From: Littorina saxatilis
Lineage: Eukaryota > Mollusca > Gastropoda > Littorinimorpha > Littorinidae
Direction of reading: 5' to 3'
Assembly: GCF_037325665.1 (NCBI RefSeq)
Contig: NC_090259.1
Span: 33,217,238-33,281,237, forward strand
Length of the DNA: 64,000 nt
In this document: positions 40,209-51,200 of the stretch, piece after piece
Position numbering within the stretch: position 1 is the stretch's first letter
How the letters are laid out: each line of letters begins with the position of its first letter
Notes under the pieces: model-generated
Databases searched by the model: none
The model's input: only the letters and a program-made list of their open reading frames with translations
Told to the model about the DNA's origin: nothing
Translations under genes and position numbers: made by a program

Positions 40209-42950
40209 GGCTTTGGCCGGTCCAACGGTGGCCTTTTTCTAGGAGGACCTTTTTTTGTGGGGTGGCTCTTTTGTGTCCATTGCTGGACGAAACTCGAGGT
40301 GGTGTTTCTTCCTGCACAATGACCAGTGTGACTGGCGACGGTCAGTTTGAGTTTTGTGTCAGTGGTTGTTGGACTGCAGTGGTGTCACTCTGCTTTAATT
40401 CAGTCCAGGTGTGTGTTGGAAGTGAAGGTGTGTCAAGTTGGATTTTGTATGCACTGTCCAATACATTGCAGTTGTGTTGAATGGCATGCTGGTCTGCTTA
40501 AAAATAAAAGAACATGAAGATGTGAAACATGCCAACAAGCTGCAGAGTTTTAATTATTCAACACAGTTGTGCCAGCTGTGTTTCGTGGCATGCTTGTCTG
40601 CTCCAGAAATGTTGTTTTGGTGGGGGGAAGCATGCTGCCAGAAGAACACAGCTGCACAGTTTAAACGTTCAACTCCTGACACCAGTATGACAGGAGAAAC
40701 CTACGTTCTCCTACAGCAGGAAGGAAGGAAGGAAGGAAACAATCATTTGTGCCTAAGGCTTGATAGTATACTGGACAGAGTTGTCACAATTTTGAACAGA
40801 AACAGAACAAACTTGTGACTCGGTCTGATGCTGCTTTGTGAACCTGTGAAAGTAATGATGTGATGTGATGTGATGGAAGGAGATGTGAGATTTTGATGTG
40901 AGGGAACTGTTCAGTATTAACGCTGAGTCTGGCGGGTAGGACGTTTCACACGAGACAGTCAGCAGGAACACCAAAGATTTCCTGCGTCCTTTGATACTAA
41001 TACAAACCTGTGAACAGTAGCCCGTGTTTACTCCTAACCTAACAGAATGATTTACAACCTTATTTGGTGAAAATTAATTTTCAGACTAAGTGAAAAAACT
41101 TAAAAGCCACCACTTCTGACTTGAACTCATTACTTCTGCTTCAAAAAGCTGTGCTTATAGTATATCTTTTGAAAGTTTATAGAAACAGCAGATAGGAAGT
41201 TAGAAGGGCACTTCCGTGTCAGACTCAGAATGCATGCACTGGGTAACATAGCAGAACGGTCAGACGTTGATGTGTTTTCAAATGAGGTGAGACTGAGAGA
41301 GCGATGCATTTTGAAATGAAATTTAAGAGTGTGGTTTATAGATCTCCAGTGAAGAGAGAGTGTGTTTTTGTAGGTATCTGTCGGTGCTTGCTAATGCCAG
41401 TTCCAGTTTTATTTTGATCTTGCTCAGTATGGTTGGTGGAAAACAGAATGTTTTGAAAAAGATGTGCTCAAATCAAAGAAGTTAGTCCCAGGCTCCTTTG
41501 AAAGTCGTAGATTTTTTTAAGTGATTTATTCCCACAGTCAGTGTTGTATTCATTTTCTGCTCAATAGCCATTTTTGTTTGGAAAAAGACTTTAGGGGAAA
41601 AGTTTTCAGGGTGTGTCTAAAACTAAAATGTTTTGGGGTTCCAAGGCAAAGTGCTACAACATACAGATCATTGTTCTCGGCATGCTAGAAATCATCGACA
41701 TCCTGTAGATTCAAAAACAGGTGTACATGTTCAACGTGTGTCGAAAAATATTTCCCACTTAGAAAAATAATAGTACTGTAGTGTAATGAGGAAAAGGGCC
41801 TGTAGTTTCGCTTCATCAGTTTTCCCAGCAACACTTGGTGCACAATATGATGCACTTTATTTTGCTGCTCAGAGAAACGGCTCACAGATGAAGGGAGCAA
41901 TCTTGCTGGTTGGGGGCAAGGGGGCTTGAAACACTGGACGTCAAGGACGCTTGTGATTGCAATACGTGTCGCAGTGCATGCATGGTAATCATTTTTAAAT
42001 GGCCACTGTCACAAATTCAAGGTGATTTTTGAGTTTATAACCAGTCGGATTTTGCTTTATTTTCTTTTAATTCTCATGAAAACACAAGACTTAAACTCAT
42101 CCTCTCCTTCTTCTGCAGAGGCTTTGTGAAAATGACAGGACCTATGATGACCAGTTTTGTATTGTAAACTTGACATAAAACCAACTGGTTGCCTTGGAGC
42201 TTTCTGTGTTCCGATGAGATTTACAGAGTGAGACACTTGAGCGAGGCTTGCGTGTCTTTTCACGTGAACGCAGCATGCTAAAGGGAACAGAACCTTGTTC
42301 AAAGCGTTGCGAACAATCTGTGAAGGAGAACAAGCGAGAGTGCAGAAAAGATGGTCAACCGGTTCCTGGATCCAGGGTCAACACTCAACAGTGTGTGAAA
42401 ATAGAGTCACATCCTTTGCCTTCAATCCAACTCACCCGTGAAATGTCTGGATACATGTGCGCTTTGCTGATACCGTTCGGAGATCTCCGAGATTCCAGTG
42501 TACATGTGTAGCCAGAGTGCCAGGCAAACAATTGTCTTCAATTTTAGAACTTGTGCATTTGAGGAATAACTGTTGTTTGTCTCCGCTCATGTCTTCTTCT
42601 CTTGTGGACCAGGACTCTTTGAATGTGACTTGATTTTGCATTTAGGTCTGATTCATCGTGTCTGCAAGTAAGGTATGGTGTTCCGCCAGGGAAAGCCTTT
42701 ACTAAACAGATGTGTTTTCATTTTTATTTTTACCAGTTTGACAGATCACAAGTTTGGGGTAAAACCGTGTATTTGGCAATTTGCGATTGAGCTGGGCTGT
42801 AAGTTAACTCATCAGATCATTTCGTCCAACTGCACTGTATATTAAACTGATAATTCAATTTGATTCAAGTCATTGCATATATGTGGAGAATGGTTTGTGT
42901 GAATAGTTCTCCCGATTGCCCCTACAAAAGACATTTGTCATTGCCTTTTT
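40209..42950 (+). other. ABL 3' UTR region
   Basis: Largely single-copy sequence without long coding frames, as expected for a long 3' UTR. A canonical AATAAA lies at 40503-40508, about 300 bases after the stop; ATTAAA occurs near 42841. Which site is used cannot be told from sequence. I looked here on the minus strand for the missing DDAH exons and found none. Confidence 0.5.
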
Positions 42951-43086
42951 GGTGGTTTTCTTTTTTTCTGTGCAATTCATTTCATTTTCTTCCTCTGGTA
43001 CTGTGGTAGCGATGTGTTCTTACTAACAAGAAACATGGAAATATGCTTTGGTGGGGAACACATTCTATGAGTGTAAGAGTAATGAT

Positions 43087-43252
43087 ACCTGTCGTGGGAG
43101 ACGCCTTGCCCTCAGGTGAAAGGACGCCTTTAAACAAAGGACACCTTCTGTTGTCACTTTGTCTATCAACTGAACCAAAGTATCTGAAGAAAAGAACACT
43201 TGTGGTGGTATTTTTTGATGGTGTCAAGAGTGTGTTCTCATGAGAGGTACCT
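43087..43252. mobile_element. Palindromic MITE of the 15509 family
   Basis: GATACCTGTCGTGGGAGACG at the left and GTTCTCATGAGAGGTACC at the right form imperfect inverted ends; AAAGGACGCC and AAAGGACACC lie inside. Confidence 0.5.
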
Positions 43253-43276
43253 GGATGTCGATGCGCGACTAGAAAA

Positions 43277-43476
43277 NNNNNNNNNNNNNNNNNNNNNNNN
43301 NNNNNNNNNNNNNNNNNNNNNNNNNNNNNNNNNNNNNNNNNNNNNNNNNNNNNNNNNNNNNNNNNNNNNNNNNNNNNNNNNNNNNNNNNNNNNNNNNNNN
43401 NNNNNNNNNNNNNNNNNNNNNNNNNNNNNNNNNNNNNNNNNNNNNNNNNNNNNNNNNNNNNNNNNNNNNNNNNNNN
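43277..43476. other. Assembly gap (200 N)
   Basis: Exactly 200 N bases, a common placeholder for a gap of unknown size. It truncates a family A repeat on its right and may hide DDAH exons. Predicted proteins with X residues here are artefacts. Confidence 0.98.
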
Positions 43477-44072
43477 TTTCAACTAAATTGGTTGAAATTT
43501 TGGTCAAGTAATCGTCGACGAAGCCCGAACTTCGGTATTGCATTTCAGCTTGGTGGCTTAAATATTAATTGATGACTTTGGTCATTAAAAATCTGAAAAT
43601 TGTAAAAAAAAATAAAAATTTATAAAACGATCCAAATTTACGTTTATCTTATTCTCCATCATTTGCTGATTCCAAAAACATATAAATATGTTATATTCGG
43701 ATTAAAAACAAGCTCTGAAAATTAAATATATAAAAATTATTATCAAAATTAAATTGTCCAAATCAATTTAAAAACACTTTCATCTTATTCCTTGTCGGTT
43801 CCTGATTCCAAAAACATATAGATATGATATGTTTGGATTAAAAACACGCTCAGAAAGTTAAAACAAAGAGAGGTACAGAAAAGCGTGCTATCCTTCTTAG
43901 CGCAACTACTACCCCGCTCTTCTTGTCAATTTCACTGCCTTTGCCATGAGCGGTGGACTGACGATGCTACGAGTATACGGTCTTGCTGAAAAATGGCATT
44001 GCGTTCAGTTTCATTCTGTGAGTTCGACAGCTACTTGACTAAATATTGTATTTTCGCCTTACGCGACTTGTT
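43477..44072 (-). mobile_element. Interspersed repeat family A, copy 4 (inverse, cut by gap)
   Basis: Runs from the gap edge to CGCCTTACGCGACTTGTT. The missing outer part should lie in the gap. Confidence 0.85.
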
Positions 44073-44409
44073 TCTTCTTGATCCAACTTGAGGATAAATT
44101 AATTCAAAGAATCAGATCCCATATGAACAAACTGGTCACACGCAGTGCATACTTTCGCTTGGCAAAACCGAAACCAGCTTTCCTCACGCAGTGTTTACTT
44201 TCGCTTGACAAAACCGAAACAAGCTTTCCTCTTGAAAATTGAACAGTCCGCATGTCCGCTTCATTATCAAAAACGATCGGACCCTTGACCACTTCTTCTG
44301 TAGGTTAATCGGACCTGTGTCCTGCTGGGGTTAAAGCTATAGGTCCTGGGGAAATTGGATCGGTCAGAGACCGGAGACCGACTAAAATGTACATCACTGT
44401 CTCAGTGTT

Positions 44410-44919
44410 CAATCAATCAATATGAGGCTTATATCGCGCGTATTCCGTGGGTACAGTTCTAAGCGCAGGGATTTTTTTTCTCTTTTTTTTTAATGCAATT
44501 TATATCGCGCACATATTCAAGGCGCAGGGATTTATTTATGCCGTGTGAGATGGAATTTTTTTACACAATACATCACGCATTCACATCGGCCAGTAGATTG
44601 CAGCCATTTCGGCGCATATCCTACTTTTCACGTCCTATTATTCCAAGTCACACGGGTATTTTGGTGGACATTTTTATCTATGCCTATACAATTTTGCCAG
44701 GAAAGACCCTTTTGTCAATCGTGGGATCTTTAACGTGCACACCCCAATGTAGTTAACACGAAGGGACCTCGGTTTTTCGTCTCATCCGAAAGACTAGCAC
44801 TTGAACCCACCACCTAGGTTAGGAAAGGGAGGAGAAAATTTCTAACGCCCTGACCCAGGGTTGAACTCGCAACCTCTTGCTTCCGAGCGCAAGTGAGTTA
44901 CCACTCGGCCACCCAGTCC
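44410..44919 (-). mobile_element. tRNA-headed SINE with (ATTG)n tail, copy 1
   Basis: On the minus strand a Leu/Ser-like tRNA head, GGGTGGCCGAGTGGTAACTC and a box B GTTGCGAGTTCAACCC. A body with GTCTTTCGGATGAGACGAAA, ACCGAGGTCCCTTCGTG and CACGTTAAAGATCCCACG follows; this block resembles the conserved central domain of V/Deu-type SINEs (from memory). Ends in TTGATTGATTG. Copies at 60423-60946 and, truncated, 30179-30371. Confidence 0.9.
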
Positions 44920-45029
44920 AAGTGTTGGCTGTTTATTAGTGTTAATCTTCTAGTTTCAGGCTGACAGATTGACTAAATGTTTTTATATCGCTTCAAGCGA
45001 CTAGTCTAATTTTACTGATCTACCCATAC

Positions 45030-45229
45030 CTTGAGGATAAGAGTACAGTCAGTTCCTGGGGCCACAGCCATGATCTCGCGTCCAGCCATGGAAAAGCCGT
45101 CCTTCAGGTGTTCAAGCTCAGAGCCCTTGATGTCCAGCAAGGACACTACATGGTCAGAGAAAGCGTCTGCTACTGCCTTGGCTCCTTGCGAGTTTGTTCT
45201 CTTGCCCACTCCAACAAAAATCTCTTTGC
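45030..45229 (-). CDS. DDAH1: DDAH exon 3
   Basis: Acceptor TTGCAG, donor GTATGG. Encodes GKEIFVGVGKRTNSQGAKAV, then ELEHLKDGFSMAGREIMAVA and ends TLILK in phase 0. Contains Arg139 and catalytic His169. Confidence 0.94.
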
Positions 45230-48200
45230 CTGCAAGAAACAGATGGAGTTTAAATTTAAATCATTGCTCTTTCCTTCTACATCATTCTTACTCTCTCTTT
45301 CCATCTCACTCTCTCACACACACAACACACACTGACCTTTTAAAAACTGATTCACCAATGTTGTAGCACTGATTTTGCTTCAGTATGATTCAAAGAAAAC
45401 TGAAAAACAGATACACTCAAAACAGTCCCGCTAAACACAGCTTTGAAATGTTTCAAATTACATGTCAATCCCAAATTGACAACATCTGGCCACAACTAGC
45501 ATTAGTATTAGTAATACATATCAATCAATGCCTTTAGGCCAACAAAAAAAAGTTGTATGTTTCTGGTCACCCGACCCTACCTAGTTTTTTCCCGCCGACC
45601 CTAAACTTTTTTTTATTGCATTAATGTAAAAAAAAAAAAAAAAGCAGAAAAAAAAAGCGTCAAAACGAAAGTAACAGACGGCAGACGACACAAGGGGGAT
45701 AACCCCGCATCCCTTTTGTCTCATTTGTTTTGTAATGTGTTGTCTTTCTCTTTGTATAGTAAGTCCAGTCTCTTTGCGTCACTGTATAGTTATTTTCTAC
45801 CCTGACCACAAAAAAAACCACAAAAAATCCCAACCTACCTACCCTATTTTTTGTAGCCATGTTACCAGAAACATACATGTACCACTTTTTTTTTTGGGGG
45901 GGGGGGGGGGGGGGCCTTAGAGTTTATTCCCCCACCAAGGATGAAAGCTGAGAGTTATGTAAAACATGAAAATCAGGCATGCAGTTTTGATTGTATAATT
46001 TCAGTGGTTTTAAACATTTTTCCTTCCTGCATTTGTGGAAAATCAGGAAACTAGACAGTAAACGATCGTTCAAATTACAAATTCCTGGTATTCTAATTGA
46101 AACATTTATCCTGGATAATGCTTCTTATAACTAAAGACTAATTCTCTGTTCATTTACAACACTACTACACTAAACTAATTTTGTTTTTTTAAGATCAAAC
46201 AACCATGAAAATAGGTATCAACATTACAGGGATGGCCCGATCGCCAGGGGCGAGTAAAAAATCCGCCGGGCTAGCAGAAACCGCCTCGCAATTCACCCGG
46301 TTGGCCAGTGAAAATTCTTGTCCAAACTCCAATGCAACACGTTTGGTTGTAATATATATTGAATTTCAAATATGACTAAGTGCCAAAAGGTGCTCACAGA
46401 ACAGAAGACGACTTTGTTTTACAATAAAAATGTTTCTAAAAACGTGTGTCTGCTGAAAATTGGTGTGTGTGTGGATGAATGTGCGAAGAGATAGTGGACA
46501 TAATTTTGTGTGTCTGACTTGAACGGTGTTGAAGTTATCTTTGTTTAAAGTCAAAAATAACGCCAAAACCGGCCATCTGAAAACGGACATCGTGATACCT
46601 CGTGTTTTGAATATGCCACAGAAAAATAACAAGAAGCACAAATGCCTTGCATTTCGTTTGATTGAATGATTGAAACATAGCTTAACAGACGAGACCAAAC
46701 GTCAAATCTAAATCTTGAGAGAATTTTTTTTTTTCGATAACCGAATTTTAAGGTGTCGCACGCAAGATGTGTCGTCATCACGGCATACATTTTTCAATCG
46801 CAGATATTTACTAAATTTCTTTTTCAAAAACTCTGGAATTGATGTCGACACGTCAAGCGATAACGGTGTATCAAACTGCTGTCTTTCAAGTAATCCAGCA
46901 AAGACTGCAGAACTTTTGAACAGCAATTTTGAAAACGATCTGAAAATGTCGTCATATCTTGCATGCGACATAATGTTCGGTAATTAACGGTTATTTTCTT
47001 TTAAAAACAAAACTTACATGTACAAGGATCTACTTCATCTAGGGAACCATGTGACACATTCTGTGTTCAAAATTTGTGAAGAAATCACGAATCATGAATG
47101 CGCTACCAAGTGTTGAAATTATGTTGTCAACATCTTTTGAGATCTTGCGTGCGACACCATCTTGCGTTCAACATAAAATGTCACTAGCTTATCGAGGTTA
47201 ATGGGAAAACTAACTATTTGTTGTCTTAGTTTAATCTTCTTAATTATAAGCGTAATAAAACAGAACTTCCAAGATAAATTTTAATTGAGATTAGCGAAAG
47301 AGCGGGTACGCAAGTCGACCTTAAAGCAACAAAATAAAAACACGAGCGTTTGTCGTGATGTCTTGCGTGCAACACGTTCTCAAAAAAGAAAATATATTTT
47401 TTTCTCAGACTTTTTTTAAGTTAAAACCTTGCAACTTCACATACATTTGGGCCTAATCGCCCCAATGCATGGTAACAGTCTTGTTGACCCTTGTCAAATT
47501 TCAAGGTCACGGCTGGGTCACATGGAGATCAAAAAACGGAAGAAAAATATTTTTTCAGAGATTTTTGAAGCTAGAACCTTGAAACTTCAAACAACGCTTT
47601 TGCTTAATCATCATTCGACAAGAAAATTTCAGGTTGATCTTTGAGAAATTTGATGGTCATAGCAAGGTCTCGTGTTGGTAAAAAAAAAAACCATGGAAAT
47701 TAACCCTTTTCTCAGAATTATTGAAAGCAAGAACCCTAAAGTTCACACACTTTTGGGCTTAATAGCCTCCATACACGGTGGAAGTCTGGTTGACATTTGT
47801 CTAATGTCAAGGTCACGTATGGGCCAATAATTTTTTTTTAAATTATCACTTTTTTCCGTTGTTTTTAAAGGGAGAGCCTTCGAACATCATAAACGCCGTA
47901 GCTCAATGATTCTCTGACACAAAGAAGTTCAGAAAGATCCTTGTCAAATGTGAAGGTCACAGCAGGGTCTCGTACGGGTAAAAAAACAAACAAACAGACA
48001 ATAATCCTTTTCACAGGTTTGTGGTAAGCTAGAAACTTGAAACTTTACACACATTCAGGGCTTGATAACGTTTTGACACGGTGAAAGTCTGGTTGACCCT
48101 TGTCAAATCTCAAGGTCACAGCCGTGTCGCTCATGGGTTAAACAAGAAGGGCAAAGCCCATACGACTCACATGCTTGACCTTGACCTTTACATGACCTTG

Positions 48201-51200
48201 ACCTTCAGGGTCAAGGTCAAATAACTAAACCTAGCAATGACATCATACACTAAGAACTGCTTTACACATTTTTCCAACCAAAATACATGTGACCTTGACC
48301 CAAGGTCAAGGTCATCCAAGGTCATGCAACACAAAGCTGTTAATTCAAGACATAGGAAGTACAATGGTGCTTATTGGCTCTTTCTACCATGAGATATGGT
48401 CACTTTTAGTGGCTCACTACCTTATTTTGGTCACATTTCATAAGGGTCAAAGTGACCTTGACCATGATCATATGTGACCAAATGTGTCTCTTGATGAAAG
48501 CATAACATGTGCCCCACATAATTTTTAAGTTTGAAACAGTTATCTTCCATAGTTCAGGGTCAAGGTCACTTCAAAATATGTATACAATCCAACTTTGAAG
48601 AGCTCCTGTGACCTTGACCTTGAAGCAAGGTAAACCAAACTGGTATCAAAAGATGGGACTTACTTTGCCCTATATATCATATATAGGTGAGGTATTCAAT
48701 CTCAAAAACTTCAGAGAAAATGGGAAAAATAGCTGTTTTTTAGACAACATTTATGGCCCCTGCGACCTTGACCTTGAAGCAAGGTCAAAATGCTATGTAT
48801 GTTTTTTGGGGCCTTGTCATCATACACCATCTTGCCAAATTTGGTACTGATAGACTGAATAGTGTCCAAGAAATATCCATCGTTAAAGTTTTCCGGACGG
48901 ACGGACGACTCGGGTGAGTACATAGACTCACTTTTGCTTCGCATGTGAGTCAAAAACCAGACTGTTATCCATTTCTGCTTTATTTCTAAAGTTAGAACCT
49001 TGAAACTTCATACAACGCAATCGATCAATTATCCTTCGACATGGAGAAGATCAAGTCGATCCTCAACAAAATTCAAGGTCACGACTGGTTCTCCTGACTG
49101 TATAAAACGGCATTTTTTTTCTCAGACACTTGTGAAGCTAGAACTTTGAATCTTCACGCATATTCGGGGCTAAATAGCTTTCTGACATGTTGGAAGTCTG
49201 GTTGACCCTTGTAGAATTCAAGATCACAGCTGGGTTGCGTATGGGTGGCATTGCTTTTGAAGCTGGAGAAATTGAACTTGGTATAACACATTTGCTTGAT
49301 AATTCTCCGAGATGGAAATTAAAGCTTAAGTTGAGTCTTGTAAAATTTCAAGGTCGCAACAGGGTCGAGTTGGGATCATCAAAATGGAAAATTATCAATT
49401 TATTGACCATTTGTACATCTAGAACTTTGAAAATTCACACCAGTTGGGTGCTAAAAAGCCAGCCTTCAGGCATGGTAGAAGTATACTTGACCCTTGTCAA
49501 ATTTCAAGGTCACAGCTCGGTCGCGTATGGCTTAACAAGGATAACAAATGATTTTCTGCATTGCCTTTAAAGCAATAGCCTTGGCACTTCGCACAACGCC
49601 TTTGCTTAATGATTCTTCAAATGTTTCTCGTCAAATTTCAAGGTCACAGCGGGGTCAAGTTGAGGCACAAATAATGCGAAGTTATGAAATTACCAAACTT
49701 ATTGTAAGCTAGAGAGTTGAAACTTCATCGATGACCTTTACACGTGACTACAGTATGGGTGATGATACTCAAATTACAAAGTCACAGCTATTGGGGTCGA
49801 GTGCAGGCCAGAAAGTTAATTCCTTTTAAGCTTCAAAACGTGGCTACGTTATAGTCACTAGCTCGTATCTATATTTCTGAGGCTAGAACTTAAACACATG
49901 TGCATCTTTGTAGATCTAGAGCTTGAGCTCTTTCAAACATGACCCAAATCTAGTTGACCAAAGTCAAATTTCAGGGTCACAACAGGGTCAATTTGGGATC
50001 TTAAAATGGAAAATTATCAATGTTTTGACATTTTTAAAACTACAGTTTACACTTTAACAATTTCTAGGATTGGATGCCCCTTCTGACGTGACCAAAGTCT
50101 GGTTGACGTTTGTGAAATGACACATTTATATTTTTGACCTCAACAAGACCTTGCTGTGACCTTGATGCTTGGCGTTTTCATAAAGACTTTATAAAGACTA
50201 GACAGTGTAAAGGACAGCATACTCTAGAAATGTGTGTATTTTCACAGCTCGTGCTATAAACGCATTGACGAAATGAAAATATTCCAAATTTTGAACCAAA
50301 CCTGACCCCGCTATGACCTTGAAATTGACAAAGATTAACCAGGTCACTTTCTTTTTAAATGGCATCAACATTCTAAAAGTATGTAAAGTTGGCTAAAGTG
50401 TAATGTTTCTAGCTTTAAAACATGTAAGACAACGAACATTTTCCAATTTGGAAAGCAACTTTACACCTTACTGTGACCTTTGAATTTGATGAGGTTTAAT
50501 GCGACCTGCGCCACACAAGGGGGTCATTAAACCTTGGAAGTGTGCCAAGTTTCAAAGCCCTAGCTTCAAAAACATGCGAGAAATCCTCAATGACAAATCT
50601 TTATGTTTGACCTCAAAGCAACCCTGCTGTGACCTTGACCTTTTCAACCTAAACTGTAATCGCGTGTAGAGGTCATCATACACTAAAAATGTCTGTATTC
50701 TCAAAGTTTGTGCTATAAACGCGCTGAATAAATTGACACTTCCAAATTTTGAACCAGATGTGACCCCACTTTGACCTTGACATTTTTAGAAAGATTAACC
50801 AGGTGGTCACTTTTGTTAAGATTTCATAAAAATTCTGAAAGTATGTAAAGTATGTAAAGTCTAACTGATCTAGCTTTAAAACATGTAAGGCGTACAACGA
50901 CAATTGTCCAGTTTGGAAAGGAAATTTAACCTAGCTGTGACCTTGAAATTCAATGTGGTTTAATGTGATCTGTACCAATTATCTGGGGGTCACCATACTT
51001 TGGTAGTGTGCCAAGTTTTAAAGCCCTAGCTTCAGAAACGTGCGAGATAACCTGAATGCTACGTCTCAGTGCCATGTGTGTTGAATAATATAACGAACAA
51101 AATTCCCGTTATTTGTGAAATAATTTGAGTGCATTTGTCTTTTCTTTTTATAATTGGTTCCAACATCTGTTGTCTTAACAAAAATCCCAATATCAGTCTT

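Noticed and set aside
42982-43543. Frames spanning the N run
   Set aside because: Unknown bases were read through as X; not evidence of coding.
44850-44919. Minus-strand tRNA-Leu/Ser gene (also 60880-60946)
   Set aside because: Same head occurs twice, each fused to the same 450-base body and ATTG tail; these are SINE heads.
40209-45000. Missing DDAH C-terminal exon on the minus strand
   Set aside because: I looked for an LTCCSVLI-like frame with an acceptor and found none; the candidate frames there (for example 41685-41900, 42057-42302, 44104-44292) have no similarity.
48289-48477. Conserved 60-62 residue frames MTLTQGQGHPRSCNTKLL at 19506, 24510 and 48289
   Set aside because: Recurrent only because the hairpin-ended repeat recurs; the Leu-Asp-type codons come from GACCTTGACC motifs and the frame lacks splice or promoter context.
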